From: Vibrio sp. SS-MA-C1-2
GTDB taxonomy: Bacteria; Pseudomonadota; Gammaproteobacteria; Enterobacterales; Vibrionaceae
DNA: 64,000 nucleotides
Direction of reading: 5' to 3'
NCBI RefSeq assembly: GCF_021513135.1
Contig: NZ_CP090981.1
Location: 310,001-374,000 of the forward strand
The translations under genes and the position numbers were made by a program. Position 1 is the stretch's first letter; every line of letters begins with the position of its first letter. The notes beneath the pieces were generated by a model. The model was given only the letters and a program-made list of their open reading frames with translations, ran no database searches and was not told where the DNA came from. Of the stretch, positions 22,501 to 32,579 are shown piece after piece.

Positions 22501-23424
22501 ACTCTGTAAATGCCATTTATTGCCCTTTGGACGGAGTAATAAAGTACCGCCATCGATCGTTAAATCATGAGTAGTAAAATCTTGCCATATCAAACGACTC
22601 GGTTCTAATTTAACTTGTGCTTGTTTGATCTGTCCATGCTTCAAGTCTAACCATAAGTTAAAACTGGCATCGCCAAACTTGACACCTGAATCATCTTTTA
22701 ACAGAGCCGACAACCAAGGTTCAATAGAGAAATGATTAGCCTCAATAAACACTTTACCGTCAGTATCACGCAATCGACCTGGGGTTTTTAAGTCAGCGCG
22801 AACAGATAATAAATTTTCATGGGCGCCGGCAATACTGACTTGTCCTTGGACTAAATGACGCTGAAATTGGTTAAACCAACTCAACGAAGGAATATTGATG
22901 GTGCTCACTTCACCATTCGGGGTTTGAAGTGTTAATGAGGAGTCTTTTAATGAAAAGCTCCCCATTCGTGCAAGAAAGAATTCACGTAGCTTATCAATGG
23001 TCGCTTGATTATCGCCATTCGACTTTTTGCTTTTTCTTTTTGGGATTGCCGTTAAATCGAGATGTAAGCCTTCTAAACGAACAAGATCAAAGCGAGGGTA
23101 AAGATTGGTAATTGTCGGCCAAAATGCGAGTTTTAAACTAACACTATCAATTTTTGCTATCGAAGTTGTAGCATGACTTTCATGAACATCAATCCCTTTA
23201 AGCACCAGAGCTGGGCCAAACTCTTTCCACTCACCATTAACCTGATCGATGGAGAGAGAGAAGCCTGTAATATCTTCTGTCCATTGGGTAATCTCTTGCT
23301 TATGCTCTGAAACATAAGGTAGTGCGACGCGTAAGGTTGTAACAACCACAGCAGATAAGGAGAAGAGAATTAAAGTTAGCCAAACAATAACTTTGACTAA
23401 CTTAATAGAGATATGTGTTATCAA
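19549..23424 (-). CDS. yhdP: YhdP-type AsmA-like envelope protein
   Basis: Very large AsmA-like inner-membrane protein that spans the periplasm and takes part in phospholipid transport to the outer membrane (known for E. coli YhdP). One membrane segment near the N-terminus (VIVWLTLILFSLSAVVVTTL) is followed by a long periplasmic DUF3971/AsmA-like beta-rich region. The open frame starts at a GTG at 23451 (1300 aa); I prefer the TTG at 23424 (about 1291 aa), which has GCGGAG eight bases upstream and places the membrane segment at the usual distance. The C-terminus is charged (LPALEKESKAEK). Confidence 0.92.
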   Translation of the reverse strand: MITHISIKLVKVIVWLTLILFSLSAVVVTTLRVALPYVSEHKQEITQWTEDITGFSLSIDQVNGEWKEFGPALVLKGIDVHESHATTSIAKIDSVSLKLAFWPTITNLYPRFDLVRLEGLHLDLTAIPKRKSKKSNGDNQATIDKLREFFLARMGSFSLKDSSLTLQTPNGEVSTINIPSLSWFNQFQRHLVQGQVSIAGAHENLLSVRADLKTPGRLRDTDGKVFIEANHFSIEPWLSALLKDDSGVKFGDASFNLWLDLKHGQIKQAQVKLEPSRLIWQDFTTHDLTIDGGTLLLRPKGNKWHLQSENIQIKTDGQSWPQPKINLLWSKTEQKLNIAAINMDRVSPLFSLLPNQSDLKSTLKSLDIKGDISDIRVDNIKDKAPHFSLNIDRGGMNQWGLLPGFKHLSATVKGTPNRGFVSLHLANDTLPYGDVFQAPLNIKKSDVKLHWYHNQQQGWGLWSDHVALKTPDLNVNGEFKLDFPTQSPAKLSFYAEADLNDAGQTWRYLPTRALGRGLTNYLSKAIQGGNVKTAQLLWYGDLSDFPYQKHDGIFQAKVGLKQTQFGFDTAWPTLNDMQLDLLFQNKALYLDSHYAKLQDVTATRIHGEIPALAGNGHLLLNASVKGKGRDVHSYMMSTPLVGSVGAALTQVDVVGLVNSQFKLDIPFDGSAVSVKGMANLPSNNVTLQSPRIELKNVVGQLHFDGGKISANKMTGNLLNQPVDFNFTGDSADKGYDINLNFHGDWNLPKLNTVLDNYVFSQFSGDADWKLGVGVHLRDIGFTYDLDLAADTTKMGSSLPLPLNKTIGDKQMFNVTVSGDSENITAHVSQPNLNYYVNYDISQPKIRVNHSLLVVGEPDEKPKMNHQGNDVIIDTPEISLDDWWQVVGRDLDHSGPKASKSLITLPTINNITLNTEHLTAATLDWHNLKGEATESNGDWALRLNGSEIKGLVNVSKNKPIDIKLSKLFLILKGIEATRDNAEDSGQDINFKESISNPKATEFEKMLMAKLPSMNIHIQDAWLQGYLLGDLKANLTNKNNQLSWSDVVINSGTTKIESNGQWMIKNGINNTKLNLKFSGKDNSEVMERFGISSGIQNAPFNISANTEWQGTPWGVDVKTLNGDVKTDIGKGVITSISGAGNFLGVFSIDSIVRKLQLDFSGIFDKGLVFSSIKGTAKIDNGILTSNDITMDALAGEMTIKGNANLSTQLVDARVNFVPDLTSGIPVLTAFAVTPTTALVVFAVTAALDPVLDVFTQVNYQIKGPFDNPDVIELSRKQAKVKLPALEKESKAEK

Positions 23425-23593
23425 AAAACGATGCTCCGCACCAAAAATCACAGCTTAAAAATAAGCAAATTACTATACTCATCTCACCGAAAGCGACAAG
23501 GCTAAAATCGATGAGCATAGTGAACATCATTCAGCATATTTAGAGATCAACTGAGCACAATTAGTGATCTGAGTATAGAGACAAAAACATTAA

Positions 23594-25063
23594 TTACATC
23601 ATTACAACATCGAACTGCTCTTGAACATAGAGAGGTTCAATTTGAATTTTAACGTCCTTATCAATAAACAACTTTAACTCTGCCAATGCATGAGACTCTT
23701 CACCATTTAATGCTTCAGCAACTGATGCTGAGGTATAAACTAAAAAGCGATCTGCATCGTAAGCTTTATTTACTCGAGTGACTTCGCGTAATATTTCATA
23801 ACAGACACTTTCAATGGTTTTTACTGTTCCTCGGCCATCACAAGCGGGACAATCACCACACAGAATATGCTCAAGACTCTCTCGAGTTCTTTTTCTTGTC
23901 ATTTCAACCAAGCCTAGACGAGTAAAACCGTTAATGTTCGTTTTAACACGATCTTTTGCTAACGCAGTTTCAAGGGAATGAATCACTCGCTCGCGATGTT
24001 CATCACTTACCATATCGATAAAATCAATAATGATAATGCCACCTAAGTTACGTAATCTAAGTTGACGAGCGATTGCTTGCGTCGCTTCGATATTGGTATT
24101 AAAAATCGTCTCATCCAAATTTCGACGACCAACAAAGGCACCGGTATTGATATCAACTGTCGTCATCGCTTCAGTTTGATCGATAATTAAATAACCGCCA
24201 GATTTAAGTGTGACTTTACGATCAAGAGAACGTTGAATTTCACTCTCTGTCTCATACATATCAAAGATAGGTTGTTCACCACCATAGTACTCTAGCTTAT
24301 CACTTAACTCAGGAACAAACTCTTCGGTAAACTCTTTAATGCTATTAAATGCAAGACGAGAATCGACACTGATCATCTCTAACTCTGTTCCGACAAAGTC
24401 ACGTAAAATACGTTGAGCTAACCCTACTTCACCATATAACATACTGCGTGTTTTACAACGAATACGACGTTCAATCACTTTACTCCAGAGGCGCTTTAAA
24501 AATTCAGCATCTTGAATCAACTCTTTCTCTGTTGCACCTTCTGCAGCAGTACGAATAATAAAGCCACCGAGATCATCACAACAAGTTGAAACCACTTTTT
24601 TTAAGCGTCCACGCTCAGCTTCACTGGCAATACGCTGTGAGACACCGACATGACTCGCCCCCGGCATAAAGACTAGATAACGAGATGGAAGAGTAATATC
24701 AGTTGTTAAGCGAGCGCCTTTTGTACCAAGGGGATCTTTAACCACTTGAACCACGATATCTTGTCCTTGACGAACTAATTCACTGATATCACGGACTTGG
24801 AACTGTTTCTTTTCTGTTTCAGCAACACATTCTGTATGAGGGACAATATCTGAAGCATGGAGAAAAGCGGCTTTGTCTAAACCAATATCAATAAAAGCGG
24901 CCTGCATTCCAGGTAGGACACGGCTCACGCGCCCTTTATAAATATTGCCAACGATACCTCGTTTCGCTTCTCGCTCGACATGGACCTCTTGCAAGATCCC
25001 ACCTTCAATCATCGCGACCCGAGTTTCACTTGGTGTGACATTTATTAGTAATTCAGCGTTCAT
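23594..25063 (-). CDS. rng: Ribonuclease G
   Basis: Endoribonuclease of the RNase E/G family, maturing the 5' end of 16S rRNA and decaying some mRNAs. 489 aa, the same length as E. coli Rng. Seen: S1 domain (about 39-128, GNIYKGRVSRVLPGMQAAFVDIGL-like), catalytic DNase I-like region with the metal aspartates in TTVDINTGAFVG and IIDFIDM, and the zinc-link CGDCPACDGRG. GAGGTG precedes the ATG. Lies in the conserved mreBCD-maf-rng-yhdP cluster. Confidence 0.98.
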   Translation of the reverse strand: MNAELLINVTPSETRVAMIEGGILQEVHVEREAKRGIVGNIYKGRVSRVLPGMQAAFIDIGLDKAAFLHASDIVPHTECVAETEKKQFQVRDISELVRQGQDIVVQVVKDPLGTKGARLTTDITLPSRYLVFMPGASHVGVSQRIASEAERGRLKKVVSTCCDDLGGFIIRTAAEGATEKELIQDAEFLKRLWSKVIERRIRCKTRSMLYGEVGLAQRILRDFVGTELEMISVDSRLAFNSIKEFTEEFVPELSDKLEYYGGEQPIFDMYETESEIQRSLDRKVTLKSGGYLIIDQTEAMTTVDINTGAFVGRRNLDETIFNTNIEATQAIARQLRLRNLGGIIIIDFIDMVSDEHRERVIHSLETALAKDRVKTNINGFTRLGLVEMTRKRTRESLEHILCGDCPACDGRGTVKTIESVCYEILREVTRVNKAYDADRFLVYTSASVAEALNGEESHALAELKLFIDKDVKIQIEPLYVQEQFDVVMM

Positions 25064-25156
25064 AATTCACCTCACTAAACTGACAGTTGCCTACCAAAAA
25101 GGTAAATAATTGAAAACTATGAGGCCATAATTATACGATTATCACTGCTGTTTAGT

Positions 25157-25738
25157 TTAATCTTTAAAGTTAGAAAGCAATTGATCGGTTTCCAATAAAG
25201 GAAGACCCATCACTGCATAGAAACTGCCGTCAATGCGTTCAACAAATTTACCACCAATGCCTTGAATCGCATAACTTCCCGCTTTATCTTGCGGTTCTCC
25301 ACTTTCCCAATACGTTTCGATTTCACTCTCTGTCAGTGATCGAAACCAAACTTTCGTGGTCACTACTTGAGTTTGCTGCTGTTGTTGATTAACAATCGTC
25401 ACCGCCGTTAGCACTTGATGTTCTCTTGATGATAAGTGTCCTAACATTCTTTTTGCGTCAGATAAATTTTGAGGTTTCTCTAAAATTATATCGTCGATAA
25501 CAACAATGGTATCAGCACCTAAAACAGGGATAGTGTTGGTTTTAGGTAAACTGTTTAATCCGGCTACCGCTTTATCAACAGATAGACGTTTTACATATTC
25601 TGTTGGTGTTTCACTTTCTTGATGCTGCTCTTCCACATCGACACGGAGCACTGAAAAATCCACACCTAATTGAGTTAATAACTCACTACGTCTTGGTGAA
25701 CCAGAAGCTAAATAAAGTTCCGTCGTTGCTAATGTCAT
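25157..25738 (-). CDS. maf: Maf-family nucleotide pyrophosphatase (dTTP/UTP type)
   Basis: House-cleaning nucleoside triphosphate pyrophosphatase of the YhdE branch, which hydrolyses dTTP/UTP and modified nucleotides. 193 aa. Seen: LASGSPRRSELL at the N-terminus, the catalytic VLGADTIVVIDD, GHLSSREHQVLTAV and QDKAGSYAIQGIGGKFVERIDG split over the C-terminal half. Starts 2 bases from the mreD stop, so likely co-transcribed with mreCD and rng. Confidence 0.94.
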   Translation of the reverse strand: MTLATTELYLASGSPRRSELLTQLGVDFSVLRVDVEEQHQESETPTEYVKRLSVDKAVAGLNSLPKTNTIPVLGADTIVVIDDIILEKPQNLSDAKRMLGHLSSREHQVLTAVTIVNQQQQQTQVVTTKVWFRSLTESEIETYWESGEPQDKAGSYAIQGIGGKFVERIDGSFYAVMGLPLLETDQLLSNFKD

Positions 25739-25740
25739 GA

Positions 25741-26229
25741 CTATTTCACTCCAAATTTACGACGAATACGTCGAAGAAATAGAAATACCCAAGGCCATAA
25801 TAAGAAGTTAATCAAGATAGCCCAAAGAGATTGTGGATCAAATTGAATATTCTGCATCATATACTCAGCCCAAAACTCAATTACTTTTCCGGCTAAGGTC
25901 AATAGTCCGATAACAAAAGCTTGTTGCCATAATGCCATATTTCTTAATAGTTGAAAATTTAATGCGACAATATAAGCAATAATAGCCATTGTCAGGCCTC
26001 TTGTACCAATGGTCGCACCTAAAGTAAGGTCCCAAATCAAGCCAAGAAACAGTGCCGAGCCTATATTAATCCGATGAGGCGTTGCCATTACCCAATAACA
26101 CATAATGAGCATGACCCAAGATGGGCGGAAATTCTCTAACACGCCGGGCCATGGCATTATCTGTAAAATTAGCGCAATAAAAAAAGAGACCCAGATAATA
26201 AATTGATTATATGCCCCACTTCTAGCCAT
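25741..26229 (-). CDS. mreD: Rod shape-determining protein MreD
   Basis: Small inner-membrane component of the elongasome. 162 aa with about five membrane segments; RPSWVMLIMCYWVMATPHRINIG is typical of MreD. It abuts mreC (adjacent stop and start), so translation is coupled. Ends with a basic tail (RRIRRKFGVK). Confidence 0.95.
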   Translation of the reverse strand: MARSGAYNQFIIWVSFFIALILQIMPWPGVLENFRPSWVMLIMCYWVMATPHRINIGSALFLGLIWDLTLGATIGTRGLTMAIIAYIVALNFQLLRNMALWQQAFVIGLLTLAGKVIEFWAEYMMQNIQFDPQSLWAILINFLLWPWVFLFLRRIRRKFGVK

Positions 26230-27180
26230 TTATTGTTTCTCACTTTTATTGATATCTGGAACTGCTGTGGTGTGATTAACTTGAGAAAGAGTGTTTTGAG
26301 AACCCACCTCTGAAGATACAGCTTCTTTTGTCACCTTATTTTCTGCTCTTTGCTGATCTTTATCTTTAGACCAAACCAATAATACGTACCTTAACCGATC
26401 AAAGCTGACCGCAGGAACCGCTTTTACTGTTGCAAATGGTTGAGAACTATTAAACGAGAATGAAGCAACAGAACCAACGGGATAACCTTCAGGGAAAGTA
26501 CCGCCAAGCCCTGATGTCACTAATTTATCCCCAGCAAGAATATCGGCATTACTCGGAATGTGCTCAAGTTCTAATTCTTCGCTATTACCACGCCCAGAAG
26601 CAATGACTCGAATATCATTACGAACGATTTGAACAGGAATAGCATGAGAGCTATCGGTGATCAGTAATACTCGGCTATTGTGTGCTGCCACTTTAACGAC
26701 TTGACCAACGACACCTTTCTCATTGATAACCGGCTGACCTTCATAAACATCATCAATATAACCTTTGTTGATCATAATTAAACGACGATAAGGGTCAGTA
26801 TCCACCGCCATCACTTCAGCCACCATTTTTCGCTCATCACGGATAATGGGAGAGTCTAGAAGGTCTCGTAATCGTTTATTTTCTTGTTTAAATTGGTCTA
26901 GCAACAGAATATCGCTGTCAGCTTTTAACAGTTTAATTTTTAATGCTTGATTCTCAGCAAGTAGCTTTTTATGTGTACTCAATTGATTGGAGAGTTCATC
27001 TAATGTTGCTCGGGGAGTATTGGCAATATATTGGAGAGGAGCAACAAAGGTATTGAGGTAGACACGAATACCAACAAAAGCATTAAGACGACTATCGGCC
27101 AGCATTAAGCCGACCGACAGTAATATAGCTAAGAACAAACGAAGTTGTAGAGAGGGACCTCGACCAAAAATCGGCTTCAT
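26230..27180 (-). CDS. mreC: Rod shape-determining protein MreC
   Basis: Bitopic elongasome scaffold. 316 aa: a membrane segment near residues 10-28, a coiled coil around 60-108, then the periplasmic beta-barrel repeats (MVAEVMAVDTDPYRRLIMIN, GVVGQVVKV, VTSGLGGTFPEGYPVG). The C-terminal 45 residues are polar and Gln/Ser/Thr-rich, probably disordered. Normally directly after mreB; here 226 bases with a degenerate ERIC and a hairpin intervene. Confidence 0.96.
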   Translation of the reverse strand: MKPIFGRGPSLQLRLFLAILLSVGLMLADSRLNAFVGIRVYLNTFVAPLQYIANTPRATLDELSNQLSTHKKLLAENQALKIKLLKADSDILLLDQFKQENKRLRDLLDSPIIRDERKMVAEVMAVDTDPYRRLIMINKGYIDDVYEGQPVINEKGVVGQVVKVAAHNSRVLLITDSSHAIPVQIVRNDIRVIASGRGNSEELELEHIPSNADILAGDKLVTSGLGGTFPEGYPVGSVASFSFNSSQPFATVKAVPAVSFDRLRYVLLVWSKDKDQQRAENKVTKEAVSSEVGSQNTLSQVNHTTAVPDINKSEKQ

Positions 27181-27200
27181 TGGTTAAATACCTGTTTGTC

Positions 27201-27337
27201 TATATACGCAAAATAATTGATGTTGTTAGTCGGCCGCAATTGAGTCTAGCCTCATGAGTATAGATATTCGATAGAATAGGGACGAAGAGCCCATACTTTT
27301 ATAAATCTAGCCTAACAACCTCAAATATAGAGGGTAT
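27201..27337 (+). repeat. Degenerate ERIC in the mreB-mreC gap (copy 3)
   Basis: About 137 bp. Recognisable blocks are TAATTGATGTTGTTAGTCGG, GCCTCATGAGTATAGAT, AGGGACGAA and CCTAACAACCTCAA then GGGTAT; the rest has drifted. It lies within the mreBCD transcription unit, antisense to its usual orientation here. Confidence 0.7.
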
Positions 27338-27356
27338 CACTATTTAAATAATGCAA

Positions 27357-27392
27357 TTCACTTGGTTCTTAATTTTAAAGAAACCAAGTGAA
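27357..27392. other. Hairpin downstream of mreB
   Basis: Arms TTCACTTGGTT (27357-27367) and AACCAAGTGAA (27382-27392) pair perfectly around a 14-nt loop, beginning 15 bases past the mreB stop. No T-run follows on the minus strand. It could limit read-through into mreC or protect the mreB 3' end. Confidence 0.55.
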
Positions 27393-27406
27393 TAATACTG
27401 AGCGAT

Positions 27407-28489
<1,083 letters not shown>

Positions 28490-28666
28490 TTAAATAAATA
28501 GATCAACCACAGCAGAATCACTGATCATGCTATGGTTGATAATCTGTTTTTTGAGTTATTATATCTCGCTAAAACGAAAAAAAGCGAGATTCTTGAATCT
28601 ATCGTAAGGTTAACATAAAACAGAGTAAAAATTGTCAACTTCACGCAAACATCTTTTAAAATATAA

Positions 28667-30634
28667 CTACTTTTTACCCCATCTTGAACGAGATAACTTT
28701 TTCACGGCACGCTTCTGTTCATAGAGAGCCACTTCTTTCCCAACGTAATGACCTTGTAACCCTTTAACATCTAAAGATTTTAAGGTTAACCACTCTTTTT
28801 CCGTTTCAACACCAACTGCAATAACCTCGGTTTTACTGTCACTACATGCACCCACCATACTTCGAATAAAGAGGCGATTTTCTGGACGTTTATGAATACG
28901 GCGAACTAAACTGCGATGTAGTTTAATATAATCGACCTTAAGTTCTTTAATATATTGCGTATTTACGATCATACAACCCGCTTGATCGACCAGTAATTTG
29001 CATCCAAGCCCAACAATGAGACGAGTAGCCGGACGAACCGCTTCTAATTTATTAGAAAGGCTCCCTTCTGCCATCTCAATATGAAGACGTGAACGAACAC
29101 TTTTTGGTAGTTGTAATAACGTATCTCGTAGCCAAGTAACAAAATCTTGATTAATCAGTGTCTCAACTGACATATTGACTGATAGGTTTTCATTAGGTTC
29201 CGCTTTTAGCATCCCAATCGCTTCAATTAATACTAATTTATCGAATTTTGCCGTTAAACCCACTTGTTCTAATGAAGAGAGAAAATGACCCGCACGAATA
29301 ATTTCACCCTTTTCATCCTTAATTTTCGCTAACAACTCATAATGCAACAGGTCTGTGCCGTCATTAATCAATACTTTTTGTTTATGGAAGAATAGACTGC
29401 GATTATCCAATACCGTTTCGAGCAAAGTGCGCCAACGGACATTGCCTCGGCTCTCTTTTAGTTCATGATCTTTTTTAAAGGCATACCAACTATTTGACCC
29501 TTGTGTTTGGGCACTACGCAGCGCCATTTCAATCTCTTCCATTAACTGAATTTGGCTCTCACCATGTTGATAATAGGTCACGCCAATATGGCACCAGTTA
29601 TCTCGATTTAACGGTTTTGGTGGATCTAAACGGTCAATAGAGGTCATCAACTGATTTATCAATAAAGTCACTTCTTTAGTGGCATGTTGCGGCATAATTA
29701 TCGCAAATTGCGACACATCATAGCGAGAAAGAATCGCTTCAGGGTAACGATGAATAATCGTTAATAGCGTTTTATGGCAGTTTTGAATGAAATAATCTTG
29801 AACGGTTTTATTATCCACAAACTCTAGGGCTGCCCAATCGGTGATCCGTAATAAAATCACTGCACCGTAACAACCATCATCTTCCAGAATCGTATTTAGT
29901 TGACTGTCAAAAAGGCTTCGATTCGATGCGCCTGTCAGTTTATCCATAAAGGTTTGGGTACGAATAAAAGTATCAAAGCGGCTGCGCTCTTTTCTGGCAT
30001 CTTTCAACTCTGCAATATAGTAATCCAGAGCTCGACTGGCAGTTTCTGGCCACTCTCTCTCATCACGAGTTTCATAGCCATCAATTCTTCCCGCTAATAA
30101 CATACGACCACGATGATCTAAAATTTCAGCGCCAACTAACTGCTTGCGTAACCAGTTAAGCCCCCAAAATAGACTGATTAAAATAACTAAAATCCCCACA
30201 GTCCAATAAGACATCGCACTTAACGAGTATTCAAGTTTGCCATAATATTGATAAGTTCCAACTTCGAGTATCAATTCAGGATGATTAGCAAGCTGCTGGT
30301 TAAGCTGGTGAAACTCATGGCCACTCGCCATATTGAATTGATGTTCAGCATGATAGAGCACCTCACCATCGCGAAGAATATCCACACTCGTGATTCGATT
30401 AATCTCTAAAAATTGAGGTATCCATTCATTTAATCGCGCCAAACCATTGGGTTTTTGTAGCTCTTGATCAACAACCAATGCAAACTCAGAAAGGAAATGG
30501 TGGATGTAACTTTGCCCTAGTTTTTCTAAACCAACGGCACCACCGACAAAAATTACCAGCATTGCGCCGACAACAATCAAAGTAACAAAAGTGGCAAGTC
30601 GATTAGTGAGGGTAACAGTGACCACTTGGCTCAT
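28667..30634 (-). CDS. csrD: CsrD-like GGDEF/EAL protein (RNase E specificity factor for Csr sRNAs)
   Basis: Homologue of E. coli CsrD (YhdA) / Vibrio MshH, a membrane protein that promotes decay of CsrB-type sRNAs. 655 aa: two membrane segments (about 13-35 and 143-163) around a periplasmic region, a HAMP-like segment, then GGDEF and EAL domains. Both are degenerate: the GGDEF position reads RYDVSQF, and the EAL motif reads ELLAKI, as expected for a non-enzymatic CsrD. Position next to mreB supports the call over a true diguanylate cyclase. Confidence 0.93.
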   Translation of the reverse strand: MSQVVTVTLTNRLATFVTLIVVGAMLVIFVGGAVGLEKLGQSYIHHFLSEFALVVDQELQKPNGLARLNEWIPQFLEINRITSVDILRDGEVLYHAEHQFNMASGHEFHQLNQQLANHPELILEVGTYQYYGKLEYSLSAMSYWTVGILVILISLFWGLNWLRKQLVGAEILDHRGRMLLAGRIDGYETRDEREWPETASRALDYYIAELKDARKERSRFDTFIRTQTFMDKLTGASNRSLFDSQLNTILEDDGCYGAVILLRITDWAALEFVDNKTVQDYFIQNCHKTLLTIIHRYPEAILSRYDVSQFAIIMPQHATKEVTLLINQLMTSIDRLDPPKPLNRDNWCHIGVTYYQHGESQIQLMEEIEMALRSAQTQGSNSWYAFKKDHELKESRGNVRWRTLLETVLDNRSLFFHKQKVLINDGTDLLHYELLAKIKDEKGEIIRAGHFLSSLEQVGLTAKFDKLVLIEAIGMLKAEPNENLSVNMSVETLINQDFVTWLRDTLLQLPKSVRSRLHIEMAEGSLSNKLEAVRPATRLIVGLGCKLLVDQAGCMIVNTQYIKELKVDYIKLHRSLVRRIHKRPENRLFIRSMVGACSDSKTEVIAVGVETEKEWLTLKSLDVKGLQGHYVGKEVALYEQKRAVKKLSRSRWGKK

Positions 30635-30741
30635 AGATGATTAGCCTTTGATCGAATTTTTAGTGAATACATCTTTTTACACTCCTTGTAAGTAAGATCT
30701 TAATGTCAATATTTTGTCAAAACTTTCCTTATATAATATAG

Positions 30742-30755
30742 CTTGCAATTGCAAG
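30742..30755. promoter_or_regulatory. Perfect 14-bp palindrome upstream of csrD and the DMT gene
   Basis: CTTGCAATTGCAAG, in the divergent gap 30635-31010 about 110 bases from csrD. Possible operator for an unknown dimeric regulator. Confidence 0.3.
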
Positions 30756-30775
30756 GAACACTACTTAAGAAAGCC

Positions 30776-30822
30776 TATACCCTTACTTTATACTTGAAGA
30801 GACTATGTTGTTAACTTCACTT
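30776..30822 (-). repeat. Truncated ERIC (copy 4)
   Basis: About 47 bp: TATACCCTTACTTTATACTTGAAG, GACTATGTTGTTAACTTCA. This is one end of an inverted ERIC; the rest is missing or replaced by the inverted repeat at 30838-30894. Confidence 0.6.
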
Positions 30823-30837
30823 GTGTCAGTCATATTT

Positions 30838-30894
30838 ATTGAGTAATTAAAAAATATTACAAGGCCCTTTATCGACGGCTTTAAATTACTCAAT
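30838..30894. repeat. Inverted repeat beside the truncated ERIC
   Basis: Perfect 11-base arms ATTGAGTAATT (30838-30848) and AATTACTCAAT (30884-30894) around a 35-base centre with a GC-richer core. It follows directly on the broken ERIC. It may be a small unrelated element or a rearranged ERIC centre. Confidence 0.45.
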
Positions 30895-31010
30895 TATCAT
30901 CTACCTAATAAATAGTTGTGATATAAGCGATTTATTTAATAAACAACAATTTAACTCCTGTCAGACTACACGTATACTCATCAAACTCTTTTTTTAATCA
31001 TTTTAATATT

Positions 31011-31889
31011 ATGCCTCAATCAAATCATCACCCGGTTATGGGTGCAAGCTGGATGTTAATCGCGGGATTAGCATTTGCCATCGTCAATAGTCTTGTTCAA
31101 GTCGCGAGCATCAATTTTGGTGTCTCATCTACCACGGTCGGTTTGATCCAATATGCCATCGCACTTATCGTTATTCTGCCTTACCTGAGAACCTTGGGGA
31201 TCCGAAACTCGTTAAAAACTCAAAAATTTGGTATGCATTTATTCCGTGTGTTCCTTTCAGTTATCGGCATTCAACTTTGGCTTTGGGCGCTCGCTTACCC
31301 GATCCCTATTTGGCAAGGGATCGCATTACTGATGACCTCTCCTTTATTTGCCACTATTGGCTCTGGGCTATTCTTAAAGGAGAAGGTCGGTAAAGCACGT
31401 TGGGGGGCAACATTAATGGGCTTTATCGGCGCAATGATCATCTTAGAGCCATGGTCTGATGGGTTTAGTTGGGCAACACTCCTTCCCGTTGGCGCCGCAT
31501 TCTTTTGGGCATGTTATTCATTAATGGTGAAGAAGATGTCTGCGGATGATTCACCATCAACCATGGTCGTTTATCTACTAATTCTAATCACGCCATTTAA
31601 TATCTTTTTAGCGATTCCTGACTGGAGTATGCCAACAGGCGATGGGATTTGGTTAATACTTGTGGCAGCGGGTGCGATGACGGCGCTTGCTCAATGGTCA
31701 ATTGTCAAAGCTTACTCGATTGCAGATGCATCATTTGTTCAGCCATTTGATCACGCAAAGTTGCCCTTAAATGTCTTAGCTGGTTGGATGGTTTTTGGTT
31801 GGGTTCCGCCGGGAAGATTATGGCTCGGTGCTGCAATTATTATTATATCTGTGGCGTTTATTACTCAGTACGAACGAAAAAAGAGATAA
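31011..31889 (+). CDS. DMT-superfamily (EamA) permease
   Basis: Ten-helix drug/metabolite-family transporter of 292 aa with two EamA repeats (about 10-140 and 150-285). Substrate cannot be told from sequence. Charged loops KEKVGKARWGA and YERKKR end are typical. No clear ribosome site precedes the ATG; the upstream stretch is T-rich. It stands alone, ending in a terminator shared with ssb. Confidence 0.85.
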   Translation: MPQSNHHPVMGASWMLIAGLAFAIVNSLVQVASINFGVSSTTVGLIQYAIALIVILPYLRTLGIRNSLKTQKFGMHLFRVFLSVIGIQLWLWALAYPIPIWQGIALLMTSPLFATIGSGLFLKEKVGKARWGATLMGFIGAMIILEPWSDGFSWATLLPVGAAFFWACYSLMVKKMSADDSPSTMVVYLLILITPFNIFLAIPDWSMPTGDGIWLILVAAGAMTALAQWSIVKAYSIADASFVQPFDHAKLPLNVLAGWMVFGWVPPGRLWLGAAIIIISVAFITQYERKKR

Positions 31890-31920
31890 AAAAACCCAGC
31901 AACTAGGCTGGGTTCTTAGT
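31889..31920. terminator. Terminator shared by the DMT gene and ssb
   Basis: Arms AACCCAGC (31893-31900) and GCTGGGTT (31907-31914) with a 6-nt loop. Seven A lie on the left, a strong T-run for the minus strand (ssb); on the plus strand the T-run is weak. Confidence 0.82.
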
Positions 31921-32012
31921 GTTGGGCAAATCAAATCGTTATACCTGTATTACTTGGAGTATAGCCTCTGATTTGAACCCATCACGTTATTAAAATCGGT
32001 TTAAGTCTTTAC

Positions 32013-32579
32013 TTAAAATGGAATATCGTCATCGAAATCCATTGGTGGCTCATTGTACTGCTGAGGAGCAGATTGAGGCTTTTGCGGCGCACTTTGTGGT
32101 GCTGGAGCGCTTTGCTGTTGCTGCTGAGGGGCATAACCTTGACTCTGTGGTTGAGCTGAAGGCTGTTGTGGTTGTCCCCAACCTTGATTTCCTTGCTGCT
32201 GTTGTCCCATGCCACCTTGAGGAGCACCTTGACCTGCACCACGGCTATCTAACATCTGTAATTCATTCGCGATGATCTCTGTTGTATAGCGATCAGCGCC
32301 TGATTGATCTTGCCATTTACGTGTCTGTAAACGACCTTCTAGATAAACCTTAGAACCTTTTTTTAAGTACTCACCAGCAATTTCAGCTAGACGACGATAC
32401 ATAGTGACACGGTGCCACTCTGTTTGCTCACGCATTTCGTTGGTGTTCTTATCACGCCATGTTTCAGAGGTTGCTACGGTAATATTTGCAACCGCACCAC
32501 CATTAGGCATATAACGAACTTCTGGATCATTCCCTAAGTTACCAACTAGAATTACTTTATTTACACCACGACTGGCCAT
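32013..32579 (-). CDS. ssb: Single-stranded DNA-binding protein
   Basis: Essential ssDNA-binding protein for replication, repair and recombination. 188 aa: OB fold (about 1-110, [26 protein letters not shown]), a disordered Gln/Pro/Ala/Gly-rich linker (about 118-178), and the intact acidic tip DFDDDIPF that binds partner proteins. GGAG precedes the ATG. uvrA, often its divergent neighbour, is absent; an MFS gene lies upstream on the same strand. Confidence 0.98.
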   Translation of the reverse strand: MASRGVNKVILVGNLGNDPEVRYMPNGGAVANITVATSETWRDKNTNEMREQTEWHRVTMYRRLAEIAGEYLKKGSKVYLEGRLQTRKWQDQSGADRYTTEIIANELQMLDSRGAGQGAPQGGMGQQQQGNQGWGQPQQPSAQPQSQGYAPQQQQQSAPAPQSAPQKPQSAPQQYNEPPMDFDDDIPF

